In this document: positions 1 through 4,840 of the stretch, piece after piece | Position numbering within the stretch: the stretch's first letter is position 1 | How the letters are laid out: the number at the start of each line of letters is the position of its first letter | Source: SZAS-79 sp038329645 | GTDB lineage: Bacteria; Pseudomonadota; Gammaproteobacteria; Burkholderiales; SG8-39 | Direction of reading: 5' to 3' | NCBI GenBank assembly: GCA_038329645.1 | Contig: JBBQNG010000216.1 | Span: forward strand, 1-7,375 | Length of the DNA stretch: 7,375 nucleotides | Translations under genes and position numbers: made by a program | Notes under the pieces: generated by a model | Told to the model about the DNA's origin: nothing | Database searches by the model: none | Seen by the model: only the letters and a program-made list of their open reading frames with translations

Positions 1-112
1 TAGCAGGGTGCGCGGGCGACCTCCGGCCGGCGATCGGGAACTGCGTCACCGGTATAACAAATCATATATTCAAATTACCCTGGGAGTGGCTCTGCCGCTT
101 ATTCTAATATTT
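1..112. other. Intergenic region left of arsR1
   Basis: Positions 40-112 are AT-rich and promoter-like in composition, with TATGAT on the minus strand at 66-61; positions 1-39 are GC-rich. On the minus strand a GTG at 49 opens a 16-codon frame to the edge without an SD. It could be the start of the next ars gene, but this cannot be settled from the window. Confidence 0.3.
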
Positions 113-128
113 CTAATGTTTTAGATTT
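109..128. promoter_or_regulatory. Putative ArsR operator at the 3' end of arsR1
   Basis: ATTTCTA-ATGTTT-TAGATTT has both half-sites identical to the site at 2090-2109, and the left half contains the arsR1 stop codon. On the minus strand it precedes a -10-like TAGAAT (106-101). It may therefore control a leftward gene beyond the window edge. A direct repeat TTCTAAT (102-108 and 111-117) adjoins it. Confidence 0.5.
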
Positions 129-466
129 GCGAGTTTCAAGGCCTTCCGGCTGATTGTCACTTGAGGCGCAATCTCGCACGCCGCCCCGCCACAGCAATTC
201 TCGGTCAGATAGGCAAGCACGTCATTCATGCGAAACAGGTCGACCGAGTAGAAGACGAACCGGCCGTCGGTGCGCGAATTGACGAGGCCCGCGTTCGCCA
301 GTTGGGCGAGATGGAACGAGGCAGTCGCGGGCGGCAGACGCAGCTTCGCCGAAATGGCCCCGGCCGCGAGACCGTCGGGTCCGGCCTGCACCAGCAGCCT
401 GTAGACGGCCAGGCGCGTATCCTGCGCCAGCGCGGCGAGCGCCTTAACGACTTGTGCGGGTTTCAT
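113..466 (-). CDS. arsR: ArsR-family arsenite-responsive repressor (ArsR1)
   Basis: This is a 117-residue winged-helix repressor of the SmtB/ArsR family, expected to bind ars operators as a dimer and to release them when As(III) binds. The start ALAALAQDTRLAVYRLLVQAG is the family's typical first helix. The DNA-reading helix lies near residues 46-62 (PATASFHLAQLANAGLV) and the wing near 63-74. The C-terminal helix carries Cys91, Cys92 and Cys97 (NCCGGAAC). That resembles the C-terminal As(III) site of Acidithiobacillus ferrooxidans ArsR (CC-x5-C there, CC-x4-C here) and differs from the ELCVCDL site of plasmid R773 ArsR. The ATG at 466 is chosen because homology begins there; the frame is open to an ATG at 535, but those extra residues look unrelated. 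No Shine-Dalgarno sequence is visible, and the start overlaps the end of aqpS by 23 bp, so translation is probably coupled. It is the last gene of the leftward arsC-aqpS-arsR operon. Its stop codon lies inside a putative operator (109-128). Confidence 0.93.
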   Translation of the reverse strand: MKPAQVVKALAALAQDTRLAVYRLLVQAGPDGLAAGAISAKLRLPPATASFHLAQLANAGLVNSRTDGRFVFYSVDLFRMNDVLAYLTENCCGGAACEIAPQVTISRKALKLANLKH

Positions 467-1112
467 GGAGTGCGCAGTGTAAGCCCGCGGCGAGCCCCGC
501 TCCGACGATCTGTGCCGCAACAAAGCCCGGCGCATCGAGCGGCCGGATGCCCGCGAACGTGTCAGTCAGCGCGCGAGCCAGGGTCACCGCGGGATTCGCG
601 AACGACGTCGATGCCGTGAACCAGTAGGCCGCGGTAATGTAGCCGCCTACTGCAAACGGCGCGTATCGCGCCGACTCGCCGCGACAACCGAGAATCACGG
701 TCAGCAGCCCGAACGTCGCGACCACTTCGCTCCACCATTGTCCCGCGCCGGTTCGCACGTGCGTCGAGAGCTGGAGGATCGGCAACTCGAACATTGCGTG
801 TGCCGCGAGCACACCTGCAACGGCGCCGACGCATTGCACCACCGTGTAAAGGACTGCTTCCTGCCACGGCAGGTCCCCCTTCCACGCCACCATGGCGCTG
901 ACCAGAGGATTGAAGTGCGCGCCGGACACCCACCCGAACGCGATGATCAGCGCGACCAGGGCGCCGCCGGTGGCGATCGAATTAGCGAGCAGCGCGAGGT
1001 GGACATTCCCGCCCGCAAGCTTCGCTCCCATGATTCCCGATCCGACGACTGCCGCCAAAAGCAGCGCCGTACCTACCCCTTCCGCCAGGCTTCGTCTCGC
1101 CAGTGTGCTCAA
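444..1112 (-). CDS. aqpS: AqpS-type aquaglyceroporin (arsenite channel)
   Basis: This is a 222-residue MIP-family membrane channel with six hydrophobic segments and the two half-helix loops. The first loop has NPL at residues 68-70 (HFNPL) in place of NPA; the second has a standard NPA at 173-175 (FANPA). The residue just after the second NPA, normally the selectivity-filter arginine of water and glycerol channels, is Val176, which gives a wider and less polar pore. From memory, Sinorhizobium meliloti AqpS also has valine near position 177. In that organism AqpS sits in an ars operon in place of an efflux pump and lets ArsC-generated arsenite flow out down its gradient; the same role is inferred here. 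The start is TTG: the sequence before it is TGAGG-CCGCT-TTG, an SD core overlapping the arsC stop with 5-nt spacing, and the arsC stop is only 7 bp away. The 3' end overlaps arsR by 23 bp. Confidence 0.9.
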   Translation of the reverse strand: MSTLARRSLAEGVGTALLLAAVVGSGIMGAKLAGGNVHLALLANSIATGGALVALIIAFGWVSGAHFNPLVSAMVAWKGDLPWQEAVLYTVVQCVGAVAGVLAAHAMFELPILQLSTHVRTGAGQWWSEVVATFGLLTVILGCRGESARYAPFAVGGYITAAYWFTASTSFANPAVTLARALTDTFAGIRPLDAPGFVAAQIVGAGLAAGLHCALHETRTSR

Positions 1113-1117
1113 AGCGG

Positions 1118-1122
1118 CCTCA
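1118..1122 (-). promoter_or_regulatory. Shine-Dalgarno of aqpS overlapping the arsC stop
   Basis: On the minus strand the arsC stop TGA runs into TGAGG, whose GAGG core lies 5 nt before the TTG of aqpS. The overlap suggests that aqpS translation is tied to termination on arsC. Confidence 0.6.
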
Positions 1123-1599
1123 TTGCTTCGCGATCTGGTCAGGATTTCGCTTCAGCGCCAGGCGGTCCAGCCGCTCGACCGGGAGGTTGAGCAGCAGGTT
1201 GATGCGGTTCGAAAGCGTCGCATAGGCGGCGAGGAAGGCTTTGCGCTTTTGCTCATCGGTGCCTTCCACCGCAGCGGGATCGGGCACGCCCCAGTGCGCT
1301 GTTGCAGGCTGACCGGGCCAGAAGGGACAGGTCTCGGCGGCAGCGGAGTCGAAAACCGTGATCACGATGTCCATGGGCGGCGCACCTGGCGCTGCAAACT
1401 CGTCCCAGCTCTTGCTTCGCACGCCTTCGGTCGGCACGCCGTTGCGCTTCAGAAGCTCAAGCGCGAACGGGTTGACCACGCCGCCGGGCTTGCTGCCGGC
1501 GCTGTAGGCACGCACGCGCCCTTTTGCCGCCTTGTTGAGATAGGCTTCGGCGTGGATGGAGCGGGCCGAATTGCCGGTACACAGGAATAAAACGTTCAA
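1120..1599 (-). CDS. arsC: Arsenate reductase ArsC, LMW-phosphatase type
   Basis: This cytoplasmic enzyme reduces arsenate to arsenite. It belongs to the low-molecular-weight tyrosine phosphatase fold family, not the glutaredoxin-type R773 ArsC family. The N-terminal NVLFLCTGNSARS holds the CX5R phosphate/arsenate loop (Cys7 to Arg13), and HWGVPDPA is the family's C-terminal acid loop. At about 159 residues it has the longer proteobacterial form. The start chosen is TTG at 1599, preceded by AAAAGG with 6-nt spacing and giving the usual N-terminus MNVLFLCTGNSARS; an in-frame TTG at 1632 would add 11 residues but has no SD. An oddity is that the usual VCDxAAxExCP segment reads VFDSAAAETCP, so the middle redox cysteine is Phe83 and only Cys7 and Cys91 remain. 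It is the first gene of the leftward operon, followed by aqpS after 7 bp, and an operator-like dyad lies just upstream. Confidence 0.92.
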   Translation of the reverse strand: MNVLFLCTGNSARSIHAEAYLNKAAKGRVRAYSAGSKPGGVVNPFALELLKRNGVPTEGVRSKSWDEFAAPGAPPMDIVITVFDSAAAETCPFWPGQPATAHWGVPDPAAVEGTDEQKRKAFLAAYATLSNRINLLLNLPVERLDRLALKRNPDQIAKQ

Positions 1600-1604
1600 G
1601 ATCT

Positions 1605-1610
1605 GCCTTT
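1605..1610 (-). promoter_or_regulatory. Shine-Dalgarno that decides the arsC TTG start
   Basis: On the minus strand AAAAGG stands about 6 nt before the TTG at 1599. The alternative TTG at 1632 is preceded by ATATCC with no SD, so the downstream start is preferred. Confidence 0.6.
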
Positions 1611-1624
1611 TCGGTCGATTCGAT

Positions 1625-1644
1625 ATTTCCAAGGATATGGAAAT
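1625..1644. promoter_or_regulatory. Putative ArsR operator upstream of arsC
   Basis: ATTTCCA and TGGAAAT form a perfect inverted repeat with a 6-bp spacer (AGGATA extended by the central A); one further T-A pair at 1624/1645 makes it 8 bp. It overlaps a minus-strand -10-like box TATTAT (1648-1643), so binding there would block arsC transcription. It shares the ATTTC-Y-A-N6-T-R-GA layout with the sites at 109, 1689 and 2090. Confidence 0.6.
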
Positions 1645-1648
1645 AATA
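1643..1648 (-). promoter_or_regulatory. Putative -10 box of the arsC-aqpS-arsR operon
   Basis: TATTAT on the minus strand matches TATAAT at 5 of 6 positions. It sits in the AT-rich divergent region and overlaps the dyad at 1624-1645. No good -35 is visible 16-18 bp upstream, so the promoter may be weak or the box misplaced. Confidence 0.35.
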
Positions 1649-1677
1649 TTACGGTTTCGAGAACCCGAAGGAATCGC

Positions 1678-1705
1678 TTGACAACCATTTTTCTAGTGAT
1701 ATAGT
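1678..1705 (+). promoter_or_regulatory. Strong sigma-70-like promoter of arsR2, leaderless
   Basis: A perfect -35 TTGACA (1678-1683) and a -10 TATAGT (1700-1705, 5 of 6) are 16 bp apart. Transcription would start near 1711-1712, which is the A of the arsR2 ATG. No Shine-Dalgarno is present before that ATG, which fits a leaderless mRNA. Confidence 0.7.
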
Positions 1706-1708
1706 TTC
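1689..1708. promoter_or_regulatory. Putative ArsR operator inside the arsR2 promoter
   Basis: TTTTCTA-N6-TAGTTTC is a degenerate copy of the ATTTCTA-N6-TAGATTT palindrome, keeping the CTA-N6-TAG core. It runs from the spacer over the -10 box of the arsR2 promoter, the expected place for an autorepression site. Confidence 0.5.
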
Positions 1709-1711
1709 CTC

Positions 1712-2065
1712 ATGGCTTCCATCGCTAAATGCCAGCCCGCCCTCGCCGAGGATCACGCCGCAGCGATGCTTGCCGCGCTCGGCAGCACCGTGCGTCTCAA
1801 GGTCTACCGGCTGCTGTTGCGCGCCGGCACGCAGGGCCTCAGCGTCACGTCGTTGCAGCGCTCGTCGGGCATTCCCGCGTCGACGCTCAACCACCATCTT
1901 GCGGCGTTGGTCGGCGCGGGGCTTGTTGTCCAGGAACGCATTGGGCGCGAGCTGCTGTGCCGTGCGGAGTACTCGGAAATCCGGAGATTGAGTGCGTTCC
2001 TGCTCCAGGAGTGCTGCGCGGACGCCCCAGTTGGCGTGCTCAAGATGCTCGGAATAGCGGGCTGA
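1712..2065 (+). CDS. arsR: ArsR-family repressor with vicinal Cys pair (ArsR2)
   Basis: This is a second 117-residue SmtB/ArsR winged-helix regulator, clearly different from ArsR1. The first helix reads LAALGSTVRLKVYRLLLRAG, the recognition helix lies near residues 55-71 (PASTLNHHLAALVGAGL), and a wing with QERIGRELL follows. The cysteines are Cys7, Cys83 and the vicinal pair Cys101-Cys102 (QECCADA). The third C-terminal cysteine that completes the As(III) site of ArsR1 is absent. As recalled, the methylarsenite-selective SpArsR of Shewanella putrefaciens uses exactly a Cys101-Cys102 pair, so this protein may sense trivalent organoarsenicals; Cys83 could alternatively serve as a third ligand. 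The ATG at 1712 has no SD and coincides with the predicted transcription start. It is divergent from arsC and 45 bp before the flavoprotein gene, which it probably controls together with its own expression. Confidence 0.92.
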   Translation: MASIAKCQPALAEDHAAAMLAALGSTVRLKVYRLLLRAGTQGLSVTSLQRSSGIPASTLNHHLAALVGAGLVVQERIGRELLCRAEYSEIRRLSAFLLQECCADAPVGVLKMLGIAG

Positions 2066-2089
2066 TTTTTTTTGCCCATATACAACTAA

Positions 2090-2109
2090 ATTTCTAGGAA
2101 GGTAGATTT
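2090..2109. promoter_or_regulatory. Putative ArsR operator over the flavoprotein RBS
   Basis: ATTTCTA-GGAAGG-TAGATTT has half-sites identical to those at 109-128. It spans the Shine-Dalgarno of the flavoprotein gene, whose ATG follows at 2111. A -10-like TATACA (2079-2084) lies just upstream, so an internal repressed promoter is possible. Confidence 0.55.
2096..2102 (+). promoter_or_regulatory. Shine-Dalgarno of the flavoprotein gene
   Basis: AGGAAGG lies 8 nt before the ATG at 2111. It favours this start over the in-frame ATG three codons later. It forms the spacer of the operator-like dyad. Confidence 0.7.
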
Positions 2110-2110
2110 C

Positions 2111-3544
2111 ATGGATCGCATGCTGATCAATCCCTCCCGCCTCCCGGTTGCCGTCATCGGCGCCGGCCCGGTCGGCCTCGCGGCGGCCGCTCACCTGAAT
2201 GCGAATGGATTTACGCCGCTGATCTTCGAAGTTGCAGACTGGATCGCAGCGCATTACGAATCGTTTCGCCATGTGCGCCTGTTTTCGCCGTGGCAATACA
2301 ACGTCGATCGCGAGGCGGTGCGGCAGCTCGAGCTCACCGGATGGAAACTCGCAGCACCCGACCACCTGCCAACCGCGGGCGAGATGATCGACGACTACCT
2401 CGCCCCGCTCGCACGCCTGGGACCGATCGCCGCAGGGCTGCGCCTCGGCCGCAAGGTCACGCACATCTCGCGCGATGGATTCGACAAGGTGCGCACCGAA
2501 GGACGCGAGCGGGCCGCTTTCATGGTTCGCGCGCTGGGTCCGGGCGGGCCCGAGGAGCATCGGGTATGGGGCGTGCTCGATGCCTCCGGCACATGGGGCA
2601 ATCCGAATCCGCTCGGCGCGAATGGCTTGCCTGCGCTTGGCGAGACACGCTTCTCTTCGCGGATCGTGCACGGCATGCCCGACGTACTCGGACGCGATCG
2701 CGAGCGCTATGCAGGCAGGAAGACGCTCGTCGTCGGCGCCGGCCATTCGGCCACCGGCACCCTGATCGCGCTCGCCGAGTTGGCGAAGGCGGCCCCCCTC
2801 ACCCGTATGGCATGGGTAATCAGGGGAGAAAAGTTCGAGAAGATCTACGGCGGCGGTGAAGGCGACGGCCTGCCCGCGCGCGGCGCGCTCGGCACGCGGC
2901 TCAGGGAGCTCGTCGAAAGCGGCCGGGTCGAAGTGCACGCGGGGTTGCGGATCGCGTCGCTGAAAAATTCACCAGAAGGTATCGTGGTGCTGGCCGACGA
3001 TGGGCGGAACGTTTCGGCGATCGACGAGATCGTCGCGAGCACCGGCTCGCGTCCCGATTTGTCGCTGGCGCGCGAGCTGCGCATTAGGCTCGACCCGTGG
3101 CTTGAGAGCACCGAGGCCCTTGCGCCGTTGATCGACCCGAATGTGCACAGCTGTGGGTCGGTCCGCCCGCACGGCCATCGCGAGCTTGCGCACCCGGAAG
3201 CGCGCTTCTACGCGATCGGCGCGAAGAGTTACGGCCGCGCGCCGAACTTCCTGCTGGCCACCGGCTACGAGCAGGCGCGTTCGGTGGTGGCCGCGCTCGC
3301 AGGCGATTTCGCGGCGGCCGACGATGTGCGTCTCGTGCTGCCCGAAACCGGCGTCTGTTCGACCCGGCCGGCAAAAGCCAAAGCGGAAGCCAAAGCTTGC
3401 TGCGGCGGCCCGGCGCCGGCAGAAGCTAAGGCGTGTTGTGTCAAGGATGCAGACGCGAAGGCCGCGGGCAAGTCCGGTTGCGGCTGCGGCCCGGCGGCAA
3501 TGCCAGACCGCAAGGAACCCGCCAAGTCGAGCGCCTGCTGTTGA
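2111..3544 (+). CDS. FAD/NAD(P)-binding monooxygenase-like flavoprotein with Cys-rich tail
   Basis: This is a 477-residue cytoplasmic flavoprotein of the FMO/TrkA-like two-dinucleotide-fold class, found repeatedly beside ars genes. The FAD-binding Rossmann motif is VIGAGPVG (GAGPVG at 17-22). A second NAD(P)H motif is VVGAGHSATG (209-216). A late ATG-like segment reads IVASTGSRPDLS, and the C-terminal part of the core has GSVRPHGHRELAHPE. The FMO fingerprint FxGxxxH is not cleanly preserved. The last 64 residues are low-complexity Ala/Lys with nine cysteines (416, 430-431, 442-443, 457, 459, 476-477) and a duplicated AEAKACC, while the core has only one clear cysteine. The tail could bind trivalent arsenicals or metals. 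The substrate is not known; oxidation of methylarsenite or another arsenical, as for ArsO/ArsV-type ars flavoproteins, is inference. It lies between arsR2 (45 bp upstream) and an MFS gene that begins 11 bp after its stop. Confidence 0.85.
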   Translation: MDRMLINPSRLPVAVIGAGPVGLAAAAHLNANGFTPLIFEVADWIAAHYESFRHVRLFSPWQYNVDREAVRQLELTGWKLAAPDHLPTAGEMIDDYLAPLARLGPIAAGLRLGRKVTHISRDGFDKVRTEGRERAAFMVRALGPGGPEEHRVWGVLDASGTWGNPNPLGANGLPALGETRFSSRIVHGMPDVLGRDRERYAGRKTLVVGAGHSATGTLIALAELAKAAPLTRMAWVIRGEKFEKIYGGGEGDGLPARGALGTRLRELVESGRVEVHAGLRIASLKNSPEGIVVLADDGRNVSAIDEIVASTGSRPDLSLARELRIRLDPWLESTEALAPLIDPNVHSCGSVRPHGHRELAHPEARFYAIGAKSYGRAPNFLLATGYEQARSVVAALAGDFAAADDVRLVLPETGVCSTRPAKAKAEAKACCGGPAPAEAKACCVKDADAKAAGKSGCGCGPAAMPDRKEPAKSSACC

Positions 3545-3555
3545 CCGGCACCGGC

Positions 3556-4749
3556 ATGACCGGCCGCAGCCTGGTCGCGATGATGGCCGCGGCGCAGCTC
3601 GGCTCGCTGCTGCCGCACGTCACCCTGCCCGCGGTCATGCCGGCGCACCTCATTCCGGAATGGGGCCTCACCTACTCTGACGGCGGCCTCATGGCGGCAA
3701 GCTACGCCGCCGGCTACATGTTCGCCGTGCCCGTGCTGACGACGCTGACCGACCGGGTCGATGCGCGCTGGATCCTGTTCTGGGGGTCGATCGTGAGCGG
3801 CCTGGCCACGATCCTCTTCGGGCTCCTCGCCTCGGGCCTCGCTTCGGCGATCGTCCTCTGGAGCCTCGCCGGCGCGGGGTTTGCGGGCGCGTACATGCCG
3901 GGCCTCAAGGCGCTCACCGACCGCCTCGGGGCGGGCGACACGTCGCGCAGCATCACGCTCTACACGGCGAGCTTTTCGGTCGGCGTCGGCCTGTCGTTCC
4001 TCGTTTCTCAGGTGGTCGCGGAGCATTGGGGATGGCGGGCGGCGTTCCTCATCACCGGCCTGGGACCGGCCGCAATGGCCGCGGCGGCGCTAGCACTGAG
4101 CCCGGTGCCGCCGCCCGCGCGCCAGGGCGCGCTGCTCGATTTCCGGCCCGTCTTCCGCAATCGGACCGCGCTTGGGTACATCTTCGGCTACGGCGCGCAC
4201 TGCTTCGAGCTGTACGGCATGCGCACCTGGATCGTGGCGTTCTGGGGCTTTGTGGCTGCGCGCGCAGGCGGCGCTGCGACATTCGACGCAGTGACCGTGA
4301 GCGTGGCGGTGACCGTGCTCGCTCTGCCGGCCAGCGTCCTCGGCAACGAGGCGGCCCTGCGCTTCGGGCGGCACCGGGCGATCTCCCTGGTCATGCTGGC
4401 CTCAGCGGCCGTGGCCATCGCGATCGGCTTCACCGCGGGCCTGTCGCCGTGGCTCACGCTCTTCCTGCTGCTGTGCTACGCGTTCACGGTGCCCGCGGAC
4501 TCGGGCGCGCTTACCTCGGGGATGTCGGCATCGGCCGAGCCTCGCTACCGCGGCGCCACGCTTGCCCTGCACTCCACGGTCGGTTTCGGGCTTTCGGCCG
4601 CCGGCGGCTGGGCCGTCGGCGCGGCGATCGACGCCTGGGGCGGGCCGCAGAGCGAAAGCGGGTGGCTCGCAGCTTTCCTCGTCATGGCCGCGGGCATTCT
4701 TTTCGGCCCGATTGCGCTTTGGTGGTCGCGCGCAGCCCCGGAAAAATGA
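3556..4749 (+). CDS. MFS transporter of the ArsR2-flavoprotein module
   Basis: This is a major facilitator superfamily inner-membrane protein of about 397 residues with some twelve hydrophobic segments. MFS motif A is visible in the loop between segments 2 and 3 (TTLTDRVDARW, about 62-72). Conserved-looking features include GAGFAGAYMPGLKALTDR in the N-half and a long Ala/Gly-rich C-half ending in WWSRAAPEK. The ATG at 3556 was chosen because it gives a standard N-terminus (MTGRSLVAMMAAAQLGS). A TTG at 3541 overlaps the flavoprotein stop and is an alternative. Neither has a good SD, so translation is probably coupled to the flavoprotein. Its position directly after the flavoprotein suggests that it exports that enzyme's product or substrate, with arsenic species as the obvious candidates. 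Sequence alone does not identify the substrate. Confidence 0.85.
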   Translation: MTGRSLVAMMAAAQLGSLLPHVTLPAVMPAHLIPEWGLTYSDGGLMAASYAAGYMFAVPVLTTLTDRVDARWILFWGSIVSGLATILFGLLASGLASAIVLWSLAGAGFAGAYMPGLKALTDRLGAGDTSRSITLYTASFSVGVGLSFLVSQVVAEHWGWRAAFLITGLGPAAMAAAALALSPVPPPARQGALLDFRPVFRNRTALGYIFGYGAHCFELYGMRTWIVAFWGFVAARAGGAATFDAVTVSVAVTVLALPASVLGNEAALRFGRHRAISLVMLASAAVAIAIGFTAGLSPWLTLFLLLCYAFTVPADSGALTSGMSASAEPRYRGATLALHSTVGFGLSAAGGWAVGAAIDAWGGPQSESGWLAAFLVMAAGILFGPIALWWSRAAPEK

Positions 4750-4750
4750 G

Positions 4751-4770
4751 ACGAACCTATAGCGGTTCGT
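4751..4770. promoter_or_regulatory. Perfect 7-6-7 inverted repeat before the second MFS gene
   Basis: ACGAACC-TATAGC-GGTTCGT is a perfect 7-bp dyad with a 6-bp spacer, 2 bp after the stop of the first MFS gene. No T-tract follows, so a terminator is unlikely. It directly abuts a -10-like TATAAC (4772-4777), which suits an operator. The spacing equals that of the ars dyads but the half-site sequence differs. Confidence 0.5.
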
Positions 4771-4771
4771 A

Positions 4772-4777
4772 TATAAC
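4772..4777 (+). promoter_or_regulatory. Putative -10 box of the second MFS operon
   Basis: TATAAC matches TATAAT at 5 of 6 positions in an AT-rich 87-bp gap. The -35 region falls in the dyad at 4751-4770 or the preceding stop codon and is poor, so an activator or a weak promoter is possible. Confidence 0.35.
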
Positions 4778-4810
4778 AATTGGCAGGAGAGCCTCGCAGC
4801 TTATGGTTCT

Positions 4811-4840
4811 ATGAAATTTAAAGTTCTAAAATTGCAATGA
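4811..4840 (+). other. Nine-codon leader ORF overlapping the MFS start
   Basis: ATG-AAA-TTT-AAA-GTT-CTA-AAA-TTG-CAA-TGA encodes MKFKVLKLQ. Its TGA overlaps the ATG of the following MFS gene (ATGA). Its own ATG overlaps the stop of a still shorter frame, MVL (4803-4814), which lies about 11 nt after AGGAGAG (4785-4791). The MFS gene itself has no SD, so the overlaps may deliver ribosomes to it. Whether this is functional is not shown. Confidence 0.3.

Noticed and set aside
1..49. A GTG-initiated minus-strand frame (MTQFPIAGRR...) running off the left edge
   Set aside because: Only 16 codons are visible, without SD or recognisable family, so it cannot be called a gene.
161..619. Plus-strand frame across arsR1 and aqpS
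   Set aside because: It is antisense to two well-supported overlapping genes and shows no domain features.
2066..2073. A run of eight T after arsR2 as an intrinsic terminator
   Set aside because: Only a 3-4 bp stem with a wobble pair can be drawn before it, so it is not a convincing terminator; the downstream gene is likely reached by read-through or an internal promoter.
1649..2938. A 429-codon open frame on the minus strand
   Set aside because: It lies opposite arsR2 and the flavoprotein gene, which have clear domains and start signals. The translation is Arg/His/Glu-rich without recognisable motifs, as expected of a shadow frame in GC-rich DNA.
3433..3555. Upstream extension of the first MFS protein to an ATG at 3433
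   Set aside because: The added 41 residues are Arg/Gly-rich, overlap the flavoprotein tail in another frame and do not resemble an MFS N-terminus.
3265..4026. A 253-codon minus-strand frame opposite the flavoprotein tail and the first MFS gene
   Set aside because: The charged low-complexity translation matches an antisense shadow of Ala/Gly-rich membrane-protein codons, and no family is recognisable.
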